Origin: Spirochaetota bacterium | Lineage (GTDB): Bacteria > Spirochaetota > JAGLSM01 > JAKPMW01 | NCBI GenBank assembly: GCA_029548715.1 | Contig: JAKPMW010000051.1 | Location: 1-13,832, forward strand | Direction: 5' to 3' | Length of the DNA: 13,832 nt | Shown here: piece after piece, positions 6,813 through 13,832 of the stretch | How positions within the stretch are numbered: the first letter of the stretch is position 1 | Layout: every line of letters starts with the position of its first letter | The notes under the pieces: generated by a model | What the model saw: only the letters and a program-made list of their open reading frames with translations | Told to the model about the DNA's origin: nothing | The model's database searches: none | Program-made: the position numbers and the translations under genes

Positions 6813-6837
6813 TGTCTGCGGCCTGCCGAAATATACT
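6809..6837 (+). promoter_or_regulatory. Sigma70-like promoter for the sensor phosphatase gene
   Basis: TTGATG (6809-6814) and TATACT (6832-6837) are exactly 17 bases apart and lie 32 bases ahead of the ATG at 6870. The -35 box shares bases with the thioesterase stop codon. Confidence 0.68.
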
Positions 6838-6869
6838 GGGTCTGTACAGGGACAGAAAAAGGGGCACAC

Positions 6870-9362
6870 ATGAAACGGCGAAGCCTGCGGATACGATTGC
6901 TGCTTTCCATCAGTGCCGTATTCCTGTTTATGGGACTGATCGGAACGATACTCAACTACTGGATTGCCAGTCACATGTTTTCCCGCTTTGGACAGCAATA
7001 CACAGAAGAAATCTTGCGCGCCAAGCGGGTTGAGTTTGACCGGACTTTCACCCGCAATATTGACGCATCAAAATTTCTGGCAAAAAACAGCCTGATGAAA
7101 GACTGGCTACGGGATGAAAACAACCAGGAGATCTCCTTTCTTGCAAAAAACCTGATGCGCGAGCTGAAGGAGATTACCCGCGAAACCGATATCTTTCTCG
7201 CTGTCGACTCCAGCCTGAATTTTTACCTCAACGGGAATTTTGTCAGCAAACTCTCAAAAGACAAGCCGGATGATTCATGGTACTGGATGACCCGCGACGC
7301 ACGGCCGTTTAATCTCAATATCGATCACAACGAGATTCTCGGAACAACCAAGCTCTGGGTGAACATCCTGGTTGAAGACGGAAAAAACAAGCTGGGCGTT
7401 ATCGGCACGGGACTGGATATCACCCGGATTGTCGAGGACCTGATGCGCAAGATCAGCAGCGGTGCCAGTGTGATGGTGTTTGATCGGCGTGGATATATCA
7501 AGGCCCATCCGAACGAGCGGTATATCCAGTCAAGGCAGGTCTACGACCTGATCAGCGGAGTGGATATCACCAATGTGATGAACCTGCTGAGTACAGGCAC
7601 CAACCAGGGGATGATTGTCAATGCCGGACTGAAAAACGAAGGTGAACCGGTATCGGGTTCGTTTACCTTTATCCAGTCCACAGGCTGGTACATGCTGGTC
7701 ACCATGGATGTTGACCAGATCCTCGCAGCCATCTTTGTTCCATTTATCATAACACTGGTGTCTACGCTCCTCGTCGTTGCCATAGTGCTCTTTCTCCTTG
7801 TGACCCGACTGATCCTGCACCCCCTTGTCATCCTCGGACAGGGACTTGACCGAATCCGGAACAAGGACTTTACCAGCCAGATCACGCTTGATACGGGTGA
7901 CGAGCTCGGCGAAGTGGCCCGGACAGTCAACATGATGACCGACAATATCCGCAACTACACCGAAAATCTCGAGCTCCTTGTCGAAGCACGGACGAAAGAA
8001 CTCCAGATGGCGTTCAATGAGGTGCACAGTCTCAAGGTCCAGCAGGATGGTGATTATTTCCTGACATCACTCCTGATCAATCCCCTGCTTGAGTACAGCG
8101 TACAGACCGAGCGAGTGGCCCTTGAGGCACGTATCTCGCAAAAAAAGAAATTCCGCTTTCGTTCCCATGACGGCGAAATCGGAGGCGATGTCTGCATTGC
8201 ACGGCAGGTGATAATGCATGGCAAGCGGTACACGGCATTTGTCAACGGAGACGCCATGGGAAAATCACTCCAGGGAGCCGGCGGAGCCCTGGTGCTGAGT
8301 GTCATCTTCAACGCCTATGTCAACCGGACACATGCCTTTGGGACCGCAAATCACCCCTATCCTGAAAAATGGCTCCGGCAATGCTATCACGAGCTGCAAA
8401 ACGTGTTTACCTCCTTTGATGGCAGCATGATGATGTCCGTCATTGTCGGACTGCTGGATGAGGACAGCGGAATGCTGTATTACTTCAACGCCGAACATCC
8501 ATACCCGGTGCTCTATCGAAGCGGTGTCGCATCATTCGCTGATTGCGAGCTCTCATCCCAAAAACTGGGCTCGTTTGGAACAATCGAAAATCTCAAGCTG
8601 CGCACACTGCAGATGGAAAGCGGCGATGTGATACTTCTGGGTTCGGACGGGCGGGACGATATCCTCCTTGGACATGATGCCCTGACCGGTGCCAGACTGA
8701 TCAACGAGGATGAAACGCTGTTTCTCCGTTTTGTCGAGGAAGGCGGCGGGGAGCTTGACCGGATTCTCGCCAACCTCGAAAAGGCCGGCGAGATCACGGA
8801 TGATCTCTCCCTGATGCGGATCGCATACACAGCGCCAGCCCGCACTGTTCCTGATGGCTTTTCCAGCAGGAGGGACGCAGCGGTAGCCCTGATTCACCAG
8901 GGGCTGGTGGAAAGAGCCCTCAACGAGCTGCGCATCCTGCTTGCGGAGTACCCGGAGAAGGATGCATTCAGGGCGGCAATCGGATGCTGCCAGCGTCTCT
9001 ATCGGGGGCTGGATTCCGCAGTGCGGGAGAGCGATGCCGGAGCAAGTGTCCTGAGGGTCCAGGCCGAGATTCTTGAGGAAGCCCACGTCCTCTTTCCCCT
9101 TGAAAAGGATTTTATGTATCTGCGGGCCCATACCGCATATCAGCTCGGAAACGCCGCCCTGTCCCAGGAATACGCCGAACGGTTTCGCCTGTATTACCCC
9201 GAGCATGTGCACAATCTTGTGATCCTTGCCGAGACATCCCTCCGCTTACGCAAAATTCACAAGGCGGAGCTGGTCGTTGGCGACTTACAGCGGATTGATC
9301 CGGCAAATGCGCACATCGAAGGATTCAGGCAACGGATAGCTTCGGCACAGGGCAGCCTCTGA
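6870..9362 (+). CDS. Membrane sensor phosphatase: dCache-HAMP-SpoIIE/PP2C with TPR-like C-terminus
   Basis: The 830-residue protein begins with a membrane segment (about 9-32), followed by an extracytoplasmic region of about 250 residues that looks like a double Cache sensor (note LGVIGTGLDI). A second membrane segment (about 286-312), a HAMP domain (about 312-365) and a short coiled coil come next. The SpoIIE-type PP2C phosphatase domain (about 385-655) keeps its metal-binding acids: Asp440 in GGD, Asp461 in GDAMGKS, Asp593 in GSDG and Asp644-Asp645 in ITDDLSL. Residues about 662-830 form helical, TPR-like repeats. Such proteins sense an outside signal and remove phosphate from Ser/Thr of a target, often an anti-sigma-factor antagonist. 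No antagonist, anti-sigma or kinase gene is nearby, so the target is unknown. AAGGGG lies 6 bases before the ATG, with a promoter just upstream. The ligand cannot be guessed. Confidence 0.9.
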   Translation: MKRRSLRIRLLLSISAVFLFMGLIGTILNYWIASHMFSRFGQQYTEEILRAKRVEFDRTFTRNIDASKFLAKNSLMKDWLRDENNQEISFLAKNLMRELKEITRETDIFLAVDSSLNFYLNGNFVSKLSKDKPDDSWYWMTRDARPFNLNIDHNEILGTTKLWVNILVEDGKNKLGVIGTGLDITRIVEDLMRKISSGASVMVFDRRGYIKAHPNERYIQSRQVYDLISGVDITNVMNLLSTGTNQGMIVNAGLKNEGEPVSGSFTFIQSTGWYMLVTMDVDQILAAIFVPFIITLVSTLLVVAIVLFLLVTRLILHPLVILGQGLDRIRNKDFTSQITLDTGDELGEVARTVNMMTDNIRNYTENLELLVEARTKELQMAFNEVHSLKVQQDGDYFLTSLLINPLLEYSVQTERVALEARISQKKKFRFRSHDGEIGGDVCIARQVIMHGKRYTAFVNGDAMGKSLQGAGGALVLSVIFNAYVNRTHAFGTANHPYPEKWLRQCYHELQNVFTSFDGSMMMSVIVGLLDEDSGMLYYFNAEHPYPVLYRSGVASFADCELSSQKLGSFGTIENLKLRTLQMESGDVILLGSDGRDDILLGHDALTGARLINEDETLFLRFVEEGGGELDRILANLEKAGEITDDLSLMRIAYTAPARTVPDGFSSRRDAAVALIHQGLVERALNELRILLAEYPEKDAFRAAIGCCQRLYRGLDSAVRESDAGASVLRVQAEILEEAHVLFPLEKDFMYLRAHTAYQLGNAALSQEYAERFRLYYPEHVHNLVILAETSLRLRKIHKAELVVGDLQRIDPANAHIEGFRQRIASAQGSL

Positions 9363-9409
9363 AACCACTTTCTTGCGACACCTGCCCGAGCTCCTGCGCG
9401 CCCCCTGCC

Positions 9410-9439
9410 TTGACTAAACCGGGGCCAGGGCTATATACT
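9410..9439 (+). promoter_or_regulatory. Sigma70-like promoter for the ferritin-like gene
   Basis: TTGACT (9410-9415) and TATACT (9434-9439) are separated by 18 bases, 30 bases before the ATG at 9470. It lies in the 107-base gap after the phosphatase gene, which holds nothing else I can recognise. No Fur box or PerR-like palindrome is obvious. Confidence 0.65.
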
Positions 9440-9469
9440 GTCGAAAATGAATCATTCTCCGGAGGGATC

Positions 9470-9970
9470 ATGGGCAAGCTTGGAAAAGAAATTGTCAAAC
9501 TGGATGTGGACGTATTACTCAAAAAACTCAACTCGGCTCTGGCCGACGAATGGCTGGCCTACTACCAGTACTGGATTGGGGCCAAGGTTGTCAAGGGCCC
9601 AATGAAGGATGCCGTCATCTCCGAGCTCGACCTGCATGCCACCGAAGAACTCGGACACGCCACCCTGCTGGCAACCCGCATCGTTCAACTCGGGGGGACT
9701 CCCGTCCTCTCCCCGGATGAGTGGGCCAAGGTCAGCGGCTGCGGATATGATGCGCCCGTCGATCCATATGTTGAAACCGTTTTGGCTCAAAATATCAAGG
9801 GCGAACAGTGCGCAATCCGGACATACAGCGACCTGCTCGACTTTACCCGTGACAAGGACCCGGTCACCTACAATATGGTGCTTACCATTCTCTCAGACGA
9901 AGTCGAGCACGAAGAAGATCTCGCGTCTCTGGCTGAAGACCTGGAGATGATGCTGCAGCACCGAAAATAA
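9470..9970 (+). CDS. Ferritin-like diiron protein (bacterioferritin-like)
   Basis: The 166-residue protein is a four-helix bundle with the ligands of a ferritin diiron centre: Glu27 in DEWLAYYQYW, Glu60 and His63 in ELGH, Glu112 in NIKGEQ, and Glu144 and His147 in EVEH. The spacing matches bacterioferritin except for about nine extra residues between the second and third helices. The Met that binds haem in bacterioferritin, next to the first ExxH glutamate, is Leu61 here, so haem binding is unlikely. Probable role: oxidation and storage of iron, or removal of peroxide, in the cytoplasm. The ATG at 9470 follows GGAGGG by 5 bases; a start 20 codons earlier lies upstream of the promoter's -10 box and is rejected. 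The gene appears to be a single unit ending at a GC-rich hairpin. A non-ferritin enzyme of the same fold is possible. Confidence 0.88.
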   Translation: MGKLGKEIVKLDVDVLLKKLNSALADEWLAYYQYWIGAKVVKGPMKDAVISELDLHATEELGHATLLATRIVQLGGTPVLSPDEWAKVSGCGYDAPVDPYVETVLAQNIKGEQCAIRTYSDLLDFTRDKDPVTYNMVLTILSDEVEHEEDLASLAEDLEMMLQHRK

Positions 9971-9987
9971 CCCCGGACCACAACCCG

Positions 9988-10016
9988 GCCACCGGCCCCT
10001 GAGGGGGGCTGGTGGC
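9988..10016. terminator. GC-rich hairpin between the convergent ferritin-like and xth genes
   Basis: Bases 9988-9999 pair with 10005-10016 in a 12-bp stem with one G-T pair and a 5-base loop. It lies 18 bases past the ferritin-like stop and 4 bases past the end of xth on the other strand. There is no T-run on either strand, so termination may be weak or Rho-linked. Confidence 0.5.
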
Positions 10017-10019
10017 GGC

Positions 10020-10778
10020 CTATTTCAAAACAATCCCGACCGGGCAATGATCGCTGCCCATAACGTCCTGCAGGATGAAGGCCTCTTCAACCCTCGAAAC
10101 CAGTTCATCGCTGACCACCACGTAGTCAATGCGCCACCCGATATTTTTCTTGCGTGCCCCAAACCGATACGACCACCACGAATACTGGCCCGCCTCTGGA
10201 TGAAACAGGCGGAACGTGTCCCGGTATCCCCTTGCCAGCATCGACGAAAACCAGTTCCGCTCATCAATATAAAATCCCGGATTCATGGTATTTGATCTGG
10301 GATTGGCCAGATCGATTTCCTCATGAGCCACATTCAGGTCACCGCAAAAGATCACGGGTTTCTTTTTTCGCAGGGCCTCGCAATACTCCAGAAATGCAGC
10401 ATTATAGGCCAGCTTGTAATCCAGCCGCAGCAATTCATGCTGTGAATTGGGAAAATAGGCGGCAACCACATAGTAGTCCGAAAATTCGGCGGTCAGGGTC
10501 CGCCCCTCATCGTCAAACTGCTGTTCCCCCAGACCCTCCTGCCATGCCAACGGCTCGGTCCTGGTCAGAATCCCCACCCCGCTGTATCCCTTCTTCTTGG
10601 CACCTGCCCAGCGGGCATGATATCCGGCAGGAATTTCAAAAGAGGTTGCAGCCAATTCCGGTCCAAGCCGGGTCTCCTGCAGGCAGAGGATATCCGGCTC
10701 CTCCCGGGAAAAGAAATCGTAAAATCCTTTATCCTGCACGGCACGCAGTCCGTTGACATTCCAGGACAGGAGTTTCAT
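10020..10778 (-). CDS. xth: Exodeoxyribonuclease III / AP endonuclease (ExoA-Xth family)
   Basis: The 252-residue protein matches the length of ExoIII-type AP endonucleases and carries all the family's key motifs: SWNVNGLRA at the start (Asn7), LQETR with the metal-binding Glu35, GDLNVAHEEIDLANP with Asp147 and Asn149, WWSYRFGARKKNIGWRIDY, and GSDHCPVGI at the end with Asp243 and His244. These enzymes cut DNA at abasic sites and trim 3' ends in base excision repair. I chose the ATG at 10778 because it places the family's MKLLSWNVNG at the N-terminus; an upstream in-frame start adds 24 residues with no homology-like content. The ribosome site is weak (GGGG). The upstream gene on this strand ends in a terminator, so a promoter should lie within 10779-10848, but I do not see a clear one. 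Confidence 0.94.
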   Translation of the reverse strand: MKLLSWNVNGLRAVQDKGFYDFFSREEPDILCLQETRLGPELAATSFEIPAGYHARWAGAKKKGYSGVGILTRTEPLAWQEGLGEQQFDDEGRTLTAEFSDYYVVAAYFPNSQHELLRLDYKLAYNAAFLEYCEALRKKKPVIFCGDLNVAHEEIDLANPRSNTMNPGFYIDERNWFSSMLARGYRDTFRLFHPEAGQYSWWSYRFGARKKNIGWRIDYVVVSDELVSRVEEAFILQDVMGSDHCPVGIVLK

Positions 10779-10848
10779 ACATGGCCCCGCTTTTTTCAAG
10801 GTCCGTAAAAGATAGTCACAGCATCTCTTGCCCGGCGTGTCACAATGC

Positions 10849-10871
10849 AAAAACCCGCCTCAGCGGGCGGG
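10849..10871 (-). terminator. Intrinsic terminator after the lytic transglycosylase gene
   Basis: On the minus strand CCCGCC and GGCGGG (10871-10866 and 10859-10854) pair around a 6-base loop and are followed directly by five T (10853-10849). It starts 26 bases past the transglycosylase stop and separates this gene from xth. Confidence 0.75.
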
Positions 10872-10896
10872 CTTGCTGGTGCTTCGGACAGGCGTG

Positions 10897-11823
10897 TCAG
10901 CTCATCCCGGTGCGGTCATTTTGCTCGGAAAACTCACCGGGATGCGGAAGCGTCATCTCATACCCGCCTTCGCCTCCGGGGATAATCCCGCGTTCAAGAT
11001 GGGGATTCAACTCAATCAGCCGCGACACCGGGACTCCGCAGAGGATGGCAGCCTCTGCCAGTGTACTGGCCGAAACCCTGCCACGACAAACCGTCCAGGG
11101 TTCAGCAGCGCCCTCAAGGGTAAAACCATACCTCGCGGGATCGCGGAAGATACGCATCGCCGCCAAAACCCGGGGAACATAATGGGTTGTCTCTTTCCAG
11201 AGAGCATCTTTTGCAACAAGCTCCCAAAAAGAGGTCGAGCCTGTGGCTTCGAGCCTGCCCTTGAGATAGTTTTGCCCGGCATTGTACGCAGCCGCAGCCA
11301 GAAGCCAGTCGCCAAACTGCGCGTACAAACCAGCAAGGTATTTGGCTGCAGCCTCACTGGCACGCCAAAAGTCCTGCCTCTCATCCACGGCCCAGTCAAC
11401 ACGCAAACCGAAAGCCCTGGCTGTATCCGGCATAAACTGCCACATTCCATGTGCCCAGACCGGAGAAGTCGCCTTGTTGTCAAATCCGCTTTCGACAAAG
11501 GCAATACAGGCCAGCTCGGCCGGAACCCCATGCTTGACAAAGATCTCCTGGATGACCGGAAGGTAGCTTGTCGAGCGCAGCAGCCCCCGCTGCATCCAGG
11601 CCCGGCCCGAGTTGGTAAAAAACGCGATTTCCCGGTCGATCTGCGGCCCTCCGTCGCGAAGCGCAACAAGAGGATCATCCGGAGATGGCTCCGCAATGAT
11701 GCTGGCAATGGCCGAGCCACCACTCACAAAGAGCTCGCGGACATCCTTGATCGTCATTGAGAGGAAGAGCCCGAAAACCACGCCGACCGGCATGGCAGCC
11801 TTGAGTACAGAAAAAACGTGCAT
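10897..11823 (-). CDS. Membrane-anchored lytic transglycosylase (MltD-like, SLT domain)
   Basis: The 308-residue protein has one hydrophobic N-terminal segment (about 9-25), a signal anchor or signal peptide, with no lipobox cysteine. A short linker leads to an SLT domain (about 85-215): FVESGFDNKA with the catalytic-type Glu111, SPVWAHGMWQFMPDTARAFGL, and AAAYNAG. A C-terminal region (about 250-300), ending in LIELNPHLERGIIPGG and MTLP, resembles the LysM-like tail of MltD proteins. It should cleave the peptidoglycan glycan strand in the periplasm, leaving 1,6-anhydromuramic ends. The start is uncertain: the ATG at 11823 has GGAA upstream at fair spacing, while an ATG at 11832 and a GTG at 11850 would give slightly longer N-termini. 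It is divergent from the fructose bisphosphatase gene and ends at a clear terminator. Confidence 0.86.
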   Translation of the reverse strand: MHVFSVLKAAMPVGVVFGLFLSMTIKDVRELFVSGGSAIASIIAEPSPDDPLVALRDGGPQIDREIAFFTNSGRAWMQRGLLRSTSYLPVIQEIFVKHGVPAELACIAFVESGFDNKATSPVWAHGMWQFMPDTARAFGLRVDWAVDERQDFWRASEAAAKYLAGLYAQFGDWLLAAAAYNAGQNYLKGRLEATGSTSFWELVAKDALWKETTHYVPRVLAAMRIFRDPARYGFTLEGAAEPWTVCRGRVSASTLAEAAILCGVPVSRLIELNPHLERGIIPGGEGGYEMTLPHPGEFSEQNDRTGMS

Positions 11824-11859
11824 TCTAATCATTCCGGGAAAGCTCTTCACAGATGGCTG

Positions 11860-11898
11860 TTTTTGTCAAGCATTATTTAAGTTTTTTTTGCTTTTTTT
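11860..11898. other. Phased A-tracts (likely curved DNA) in the divergent intergenic region
   Basis: Plus-strand T-runs of 5, 8 and 7 bases lie at 11860-11864, 11882-11889 and 11892-11898; the last two are about one helical turn apart and the first about two more. A run of seven A follows at 11933-11939. Such phasing usually bends DNA and may act as an upstream element for either divergent gene. A TTGACA on the minus strand (11867-11862) lacks a recognisable -10 partner. Confidence 0.45.
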
Positions 11899-11922
11899 GG
11901 CCTGTCCCGGGCAATTTCAGCA

Positions 11923-11931
11923 TGCTATACT
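11923..11931 (+). promoter_or_regulatory. Extended -10 promoter for fbp
   Basis: TGCTATACT is an extended -10 (TGn then TATACT at 11926-11931), 32 bases ahead of the ATG at 11963. No good -35 box lies 16-18 bases upstream, as is common for extended -10 promoters. A+T-rich tracts lie further upstream. Confidence 0.55.
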
Positions 11932-11962
11932 CAAAAAAACCCAACCCCACGGAGATCCTGCA

Positions 11963-13832
11963 ATGAGCGACGCCCTTGTACAAGCCTTGCGCAGGCAGTA
12001 TCCTGATGCACAGCGCTGCCGGATTGCAATCTGCGAACTCAGGAGCCTGCTCGAGCTTCCTGCCGGCACAACCTATTACTTCTGCGACATCCACGGGCAG
12101 GGAAACAAATTCTTTCACATCATCAACAACAAGGCCGGGACCCTCAAGCGCAAGATCGATGACGTCCTCGGCCATCTCTCCCATGACGAACGTGTCCGGC
12201 TTCTCAAAATCTGCTATTACCCCCTGGAAGAACTTGCCTGGGAAAAAACATCCTCCCCCGAAACATACAATGAACTTGTGGAAGAGCACCTCTTCTCCAT
12301 CGGGAGACTGATCAGGCATGTCGGATCAAAAACGACCCGGCGGGAGTTTTACCAGCAAATTGAGTCGAGCCTCTATCACGCGGCAATCCTTGAGCTGGTG
12401 ACAGCATCCAATGATGACAAGATCATCCGCAACAATGCCCTGACCTATCAAAAGTCCCTCATTGCCGAGTACCGGCTGGCAGGACTGCAGGAAGAACTCG
12501 TCTCTGAAATGGTTCGCATACTGAAAAATCTGATGATTCACAAATATGTCATCAATGGTGATATCCCCGACCGGGGCCCTGACACGGCGAGAATCCTTGA
12601 TCACCTGATGACGGACACCCGGGTTGAAATAAACTGGGGCAACCACGATCTGATGTGGATGGGAGCCGCCGCAGGAAGCGAAGAACTGGTGGCAGAGCTG
12701 GTTCGCATCCAGCTGCGTTATGACAATTACGATGTGCTTGAACAGGAGTATGACATCACGCTTCAGCCACTGGCCGAGTTTGCCGCCACGACCTACCTTG
12801 GACAACCAGCCCGGGGATTTTCCCCTTCGGTGCATTCCGACCAGGGACGGTATGATCCCGGCCTTGTGGCCCGCATGCAAAAGGCCATCGCGGTCATTCT
12901 CTGGAAACTGGAGGCCAGCCGAAGTGACGCACTCGGGATCATACCCTATCTGTCCATGGTGCAACGCACCGCCGCAGGCAGGCTGGTCATTGAAATAGAC
13001 GGGCTCACTCACGAACTGCTCGACCAGGATTTCCCCACCCTGGACCCTCTGCACTCGGCCCGCCTCACCCGAAGCGAAAAGCGGATTCTTTCAGGCCTCG
13101 TTGCATCGTTTCGCAAAAGCGCCCGACTCCAGCGCCACATGTCCATGCTGGCCCAGCGGGGCTCGCTCTATCACATCCAGGACGGGATTCTGAGTTTCCA
13201 TGCCACCGTCCCCGTCAACGACGATGGTTCGCTCAAGACCATGTCTGTCCTTGGAGAACCCCTTGCGGGCAGAGCTCTCTTTGACCGGCTCAATACGCTC
13301 TACAAGCAGGCCTTCAGCGAAAAAAAACCGCGCCAGGAAATCCTGGATCTCTTTTATCTCGGGTGGAAAGGCCCACACTCGTGGACCTTCGGCAAGTCCG
13401 GAATGGAGACTTTCACCCGGGCCCTGGTTGCCGACAAATCCACCCATGTCGAAAAAAAGTCCGCCTATTATGTCCTGCTGGCCAATCCGGATTCAGCGGA
13501 ATCGCTTGCAAAGACCATCATGTCCGACTTTGAAAGCATGGGGTCTCCTTCAAGGATCGAAAAAATCTTTAACGGCCATATCCCGGTCAAGATCGAAAAA
13601 GACGAGAGCGCAGTCCGGGCTGGGGGAAGTGTCATCTGTGGAGACGGCGGGTTTTCCGTAGCCTACGGGGATATCGGATTTGTCCTGGTCGCAACTTCAA
13701 GCGGAATCTACCTCAACAAGCTCGGCCACTCCGTAACCGCAGAGGAAATCCTTGCCCGCAATGCGGACATTGTGCCCGTCATCCTCTGGGAGGAACGGTT
13801 TTCTGAGCGCAAACAGCTTTCGGCATGCAATA
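11963..13832 (+). CDS. fbp: Fructose-1,6-bisphosphatase, class III (partial, 3' end outside window)
   Basis: The frame is open for 623 codons to the right edge; class III enzymes are about 640-670 residues, so only the end is missing. It is a calcineurin-like metallophosphatase: DIHG (Asp42, His44), GDIPDRGP (Asp200, Asp203, Arg204), GNHD (Asn227, His228) and a late FNGHIPVK (His539). A long helical insert lies between the first two motifs, as in the class III family of Firmicutes. It removes the 1-phosphate of fructose-1,6-bisphosphate in gluconeogenesis, in the cytoplasm. GGAG lies 9 bases before the ATG, with an extended -10 promoter upstream. The protein belongs to a class unrelated to the E. 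coli Fbp and GlpX enzymes. Base use is like that of its neighbours, so any transfer would be old. Confidence 0.93.
   Translation, partial: MSDALVQALRRQYPDAQRCRIAICELRSLLELPAGTTYYFCDIHGQGNKFFHIINNKAGTLKRKIDDVLGHLSHDERVRLLKICYYPLEELAWEKTSSPETYNELVEEHLFSIGRLIRHVGSKTTRREFYQQIESSLYHAAILELVTASNDDKIIRNNALTYQKSLIAEYRLAGLQEELVSEMVRILKNLMIHKYVINGDIPDRGPDTARILDHLMTDTRVEINWGNHDLMWMGAAAGSEELVAELVRIQLRYDNYDVLEQEYDITLQPLAEFAATTYLGQPARGFSPSVHSDQGRYDPGLVARMQKAIAVILWKLEASRSDALGIIPYLSMVQRTAAGRLVIEIDGLTHELLDQDFPTLDPLHSARLTRSEKRILSGLVASFRKSARLQRHMSMLAQRGSLYHIQDGILSFHATVPVNDDGSLKTMSVLGEPLAGRALFDRLNTLYKQAFSEKKPRQEILDLFYLGWKGPHSWTFGKSGMETFTRALVADKSTHVEKKSAYYVLLANPDSAESLAKTIMSDFESMGSPSRIEKIFNGHIPVKIEKDESAVRAGGSVICGDGGFSVAYGDIGFVLVATSSGIYLNKLGHSVTAEEILARNADIVPVILWEERFSERKQLSACN

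Noticed and set aside
10828..11760. Long plus-strand open frame (310 codons)
   Set aside because: It is antisense to the lytic transglycosylase and runs across that gene's terminator; no ribosome site or domain supports it.
11862..11867. Perfect TTGACA on the minus strand ahead of the transglycosylase gene
   Set aside because: No TATAAT-like hexamer lies 16-18 bases downstream, so it was not called as a promoter.
12326..13054. Minus-strand open frame of 242 codons
   Set aside because: It lies opposite the class III fructose bisphosphatase, whose metallophosphatase motifs fall in the same stretch.

Overview
The window looks like ordinary chromosomal housekeeping and signalling DNA from a Gram-negative anaerobe. 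A deltaproteobacterium of the Desulfovibrio type is my best guess. This rests on the gene mix (small two-cluster ferredoxin, stand-alone FeoA, HD-GYP response regulator, PilZ protein, Na/phosphate symporter with PhoU-like tail, YkgJ Cys-cluster protein, sensor-type SpoIIE phosphatase), strong Shine-Dalgarno sites and sigma70-like promoters. It is inference; no rRNA or other taxonomic marker is present.

Layout. 1-2150 is a leftward block: ferredoxin, FeoA protein, REC/HD-GYP response regulator and the start of a HAD phosphatase, the last two overlapping. 2257-4826 runs rightward: NptA-like Na/phosphate symporter, a YkgJ-family Cys-cluster protein overlapping its stop codon, then a PilZ-domain protein with its own promoter. 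lysA (4912-6168) runs leftward and converges on the PilZ gene over a two-way terminator. 6273-9970 runs rightward: hotdog thioesterase, a large membrane sensor phosphatase and a ferritin-like diiron protein. xth (10020-10778) and a lytic transglycosylase (10897-11823) run leftward. From 11963 a class III fructose-1,6-bisphosphatase runs rightward and leaves the window unfinished.

Working together. Few genes form an obvious pathway. HD-GYP and PilZ suggest c-di-GMP turnover and reading. Ferredoxin, FeoA, the YkgJ protein and the ferritin-like protein share an iron/metal theme. The symporter and its PhoU-like tail concern phosphate. lysA and the transglycosylase touch cell-wall precursor supply and wall remodelling. 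Promoters with a -10 of TATACT recur before four genes, which suggests mostly separate single-gene or short transcription units.

I see no CRISPR array, tRNA, rRNA, insertion sequence, phage gene or defence system, and no convincing previously undescribed system. The best items for a second look are the dCache-HAMP-PP2C-TPR phosphatase with no visible partner, the class III fructose bisphosphatase beside phased A-tracts, and a 55-residue ferredoxin gene that a minimum-length filter would miss.
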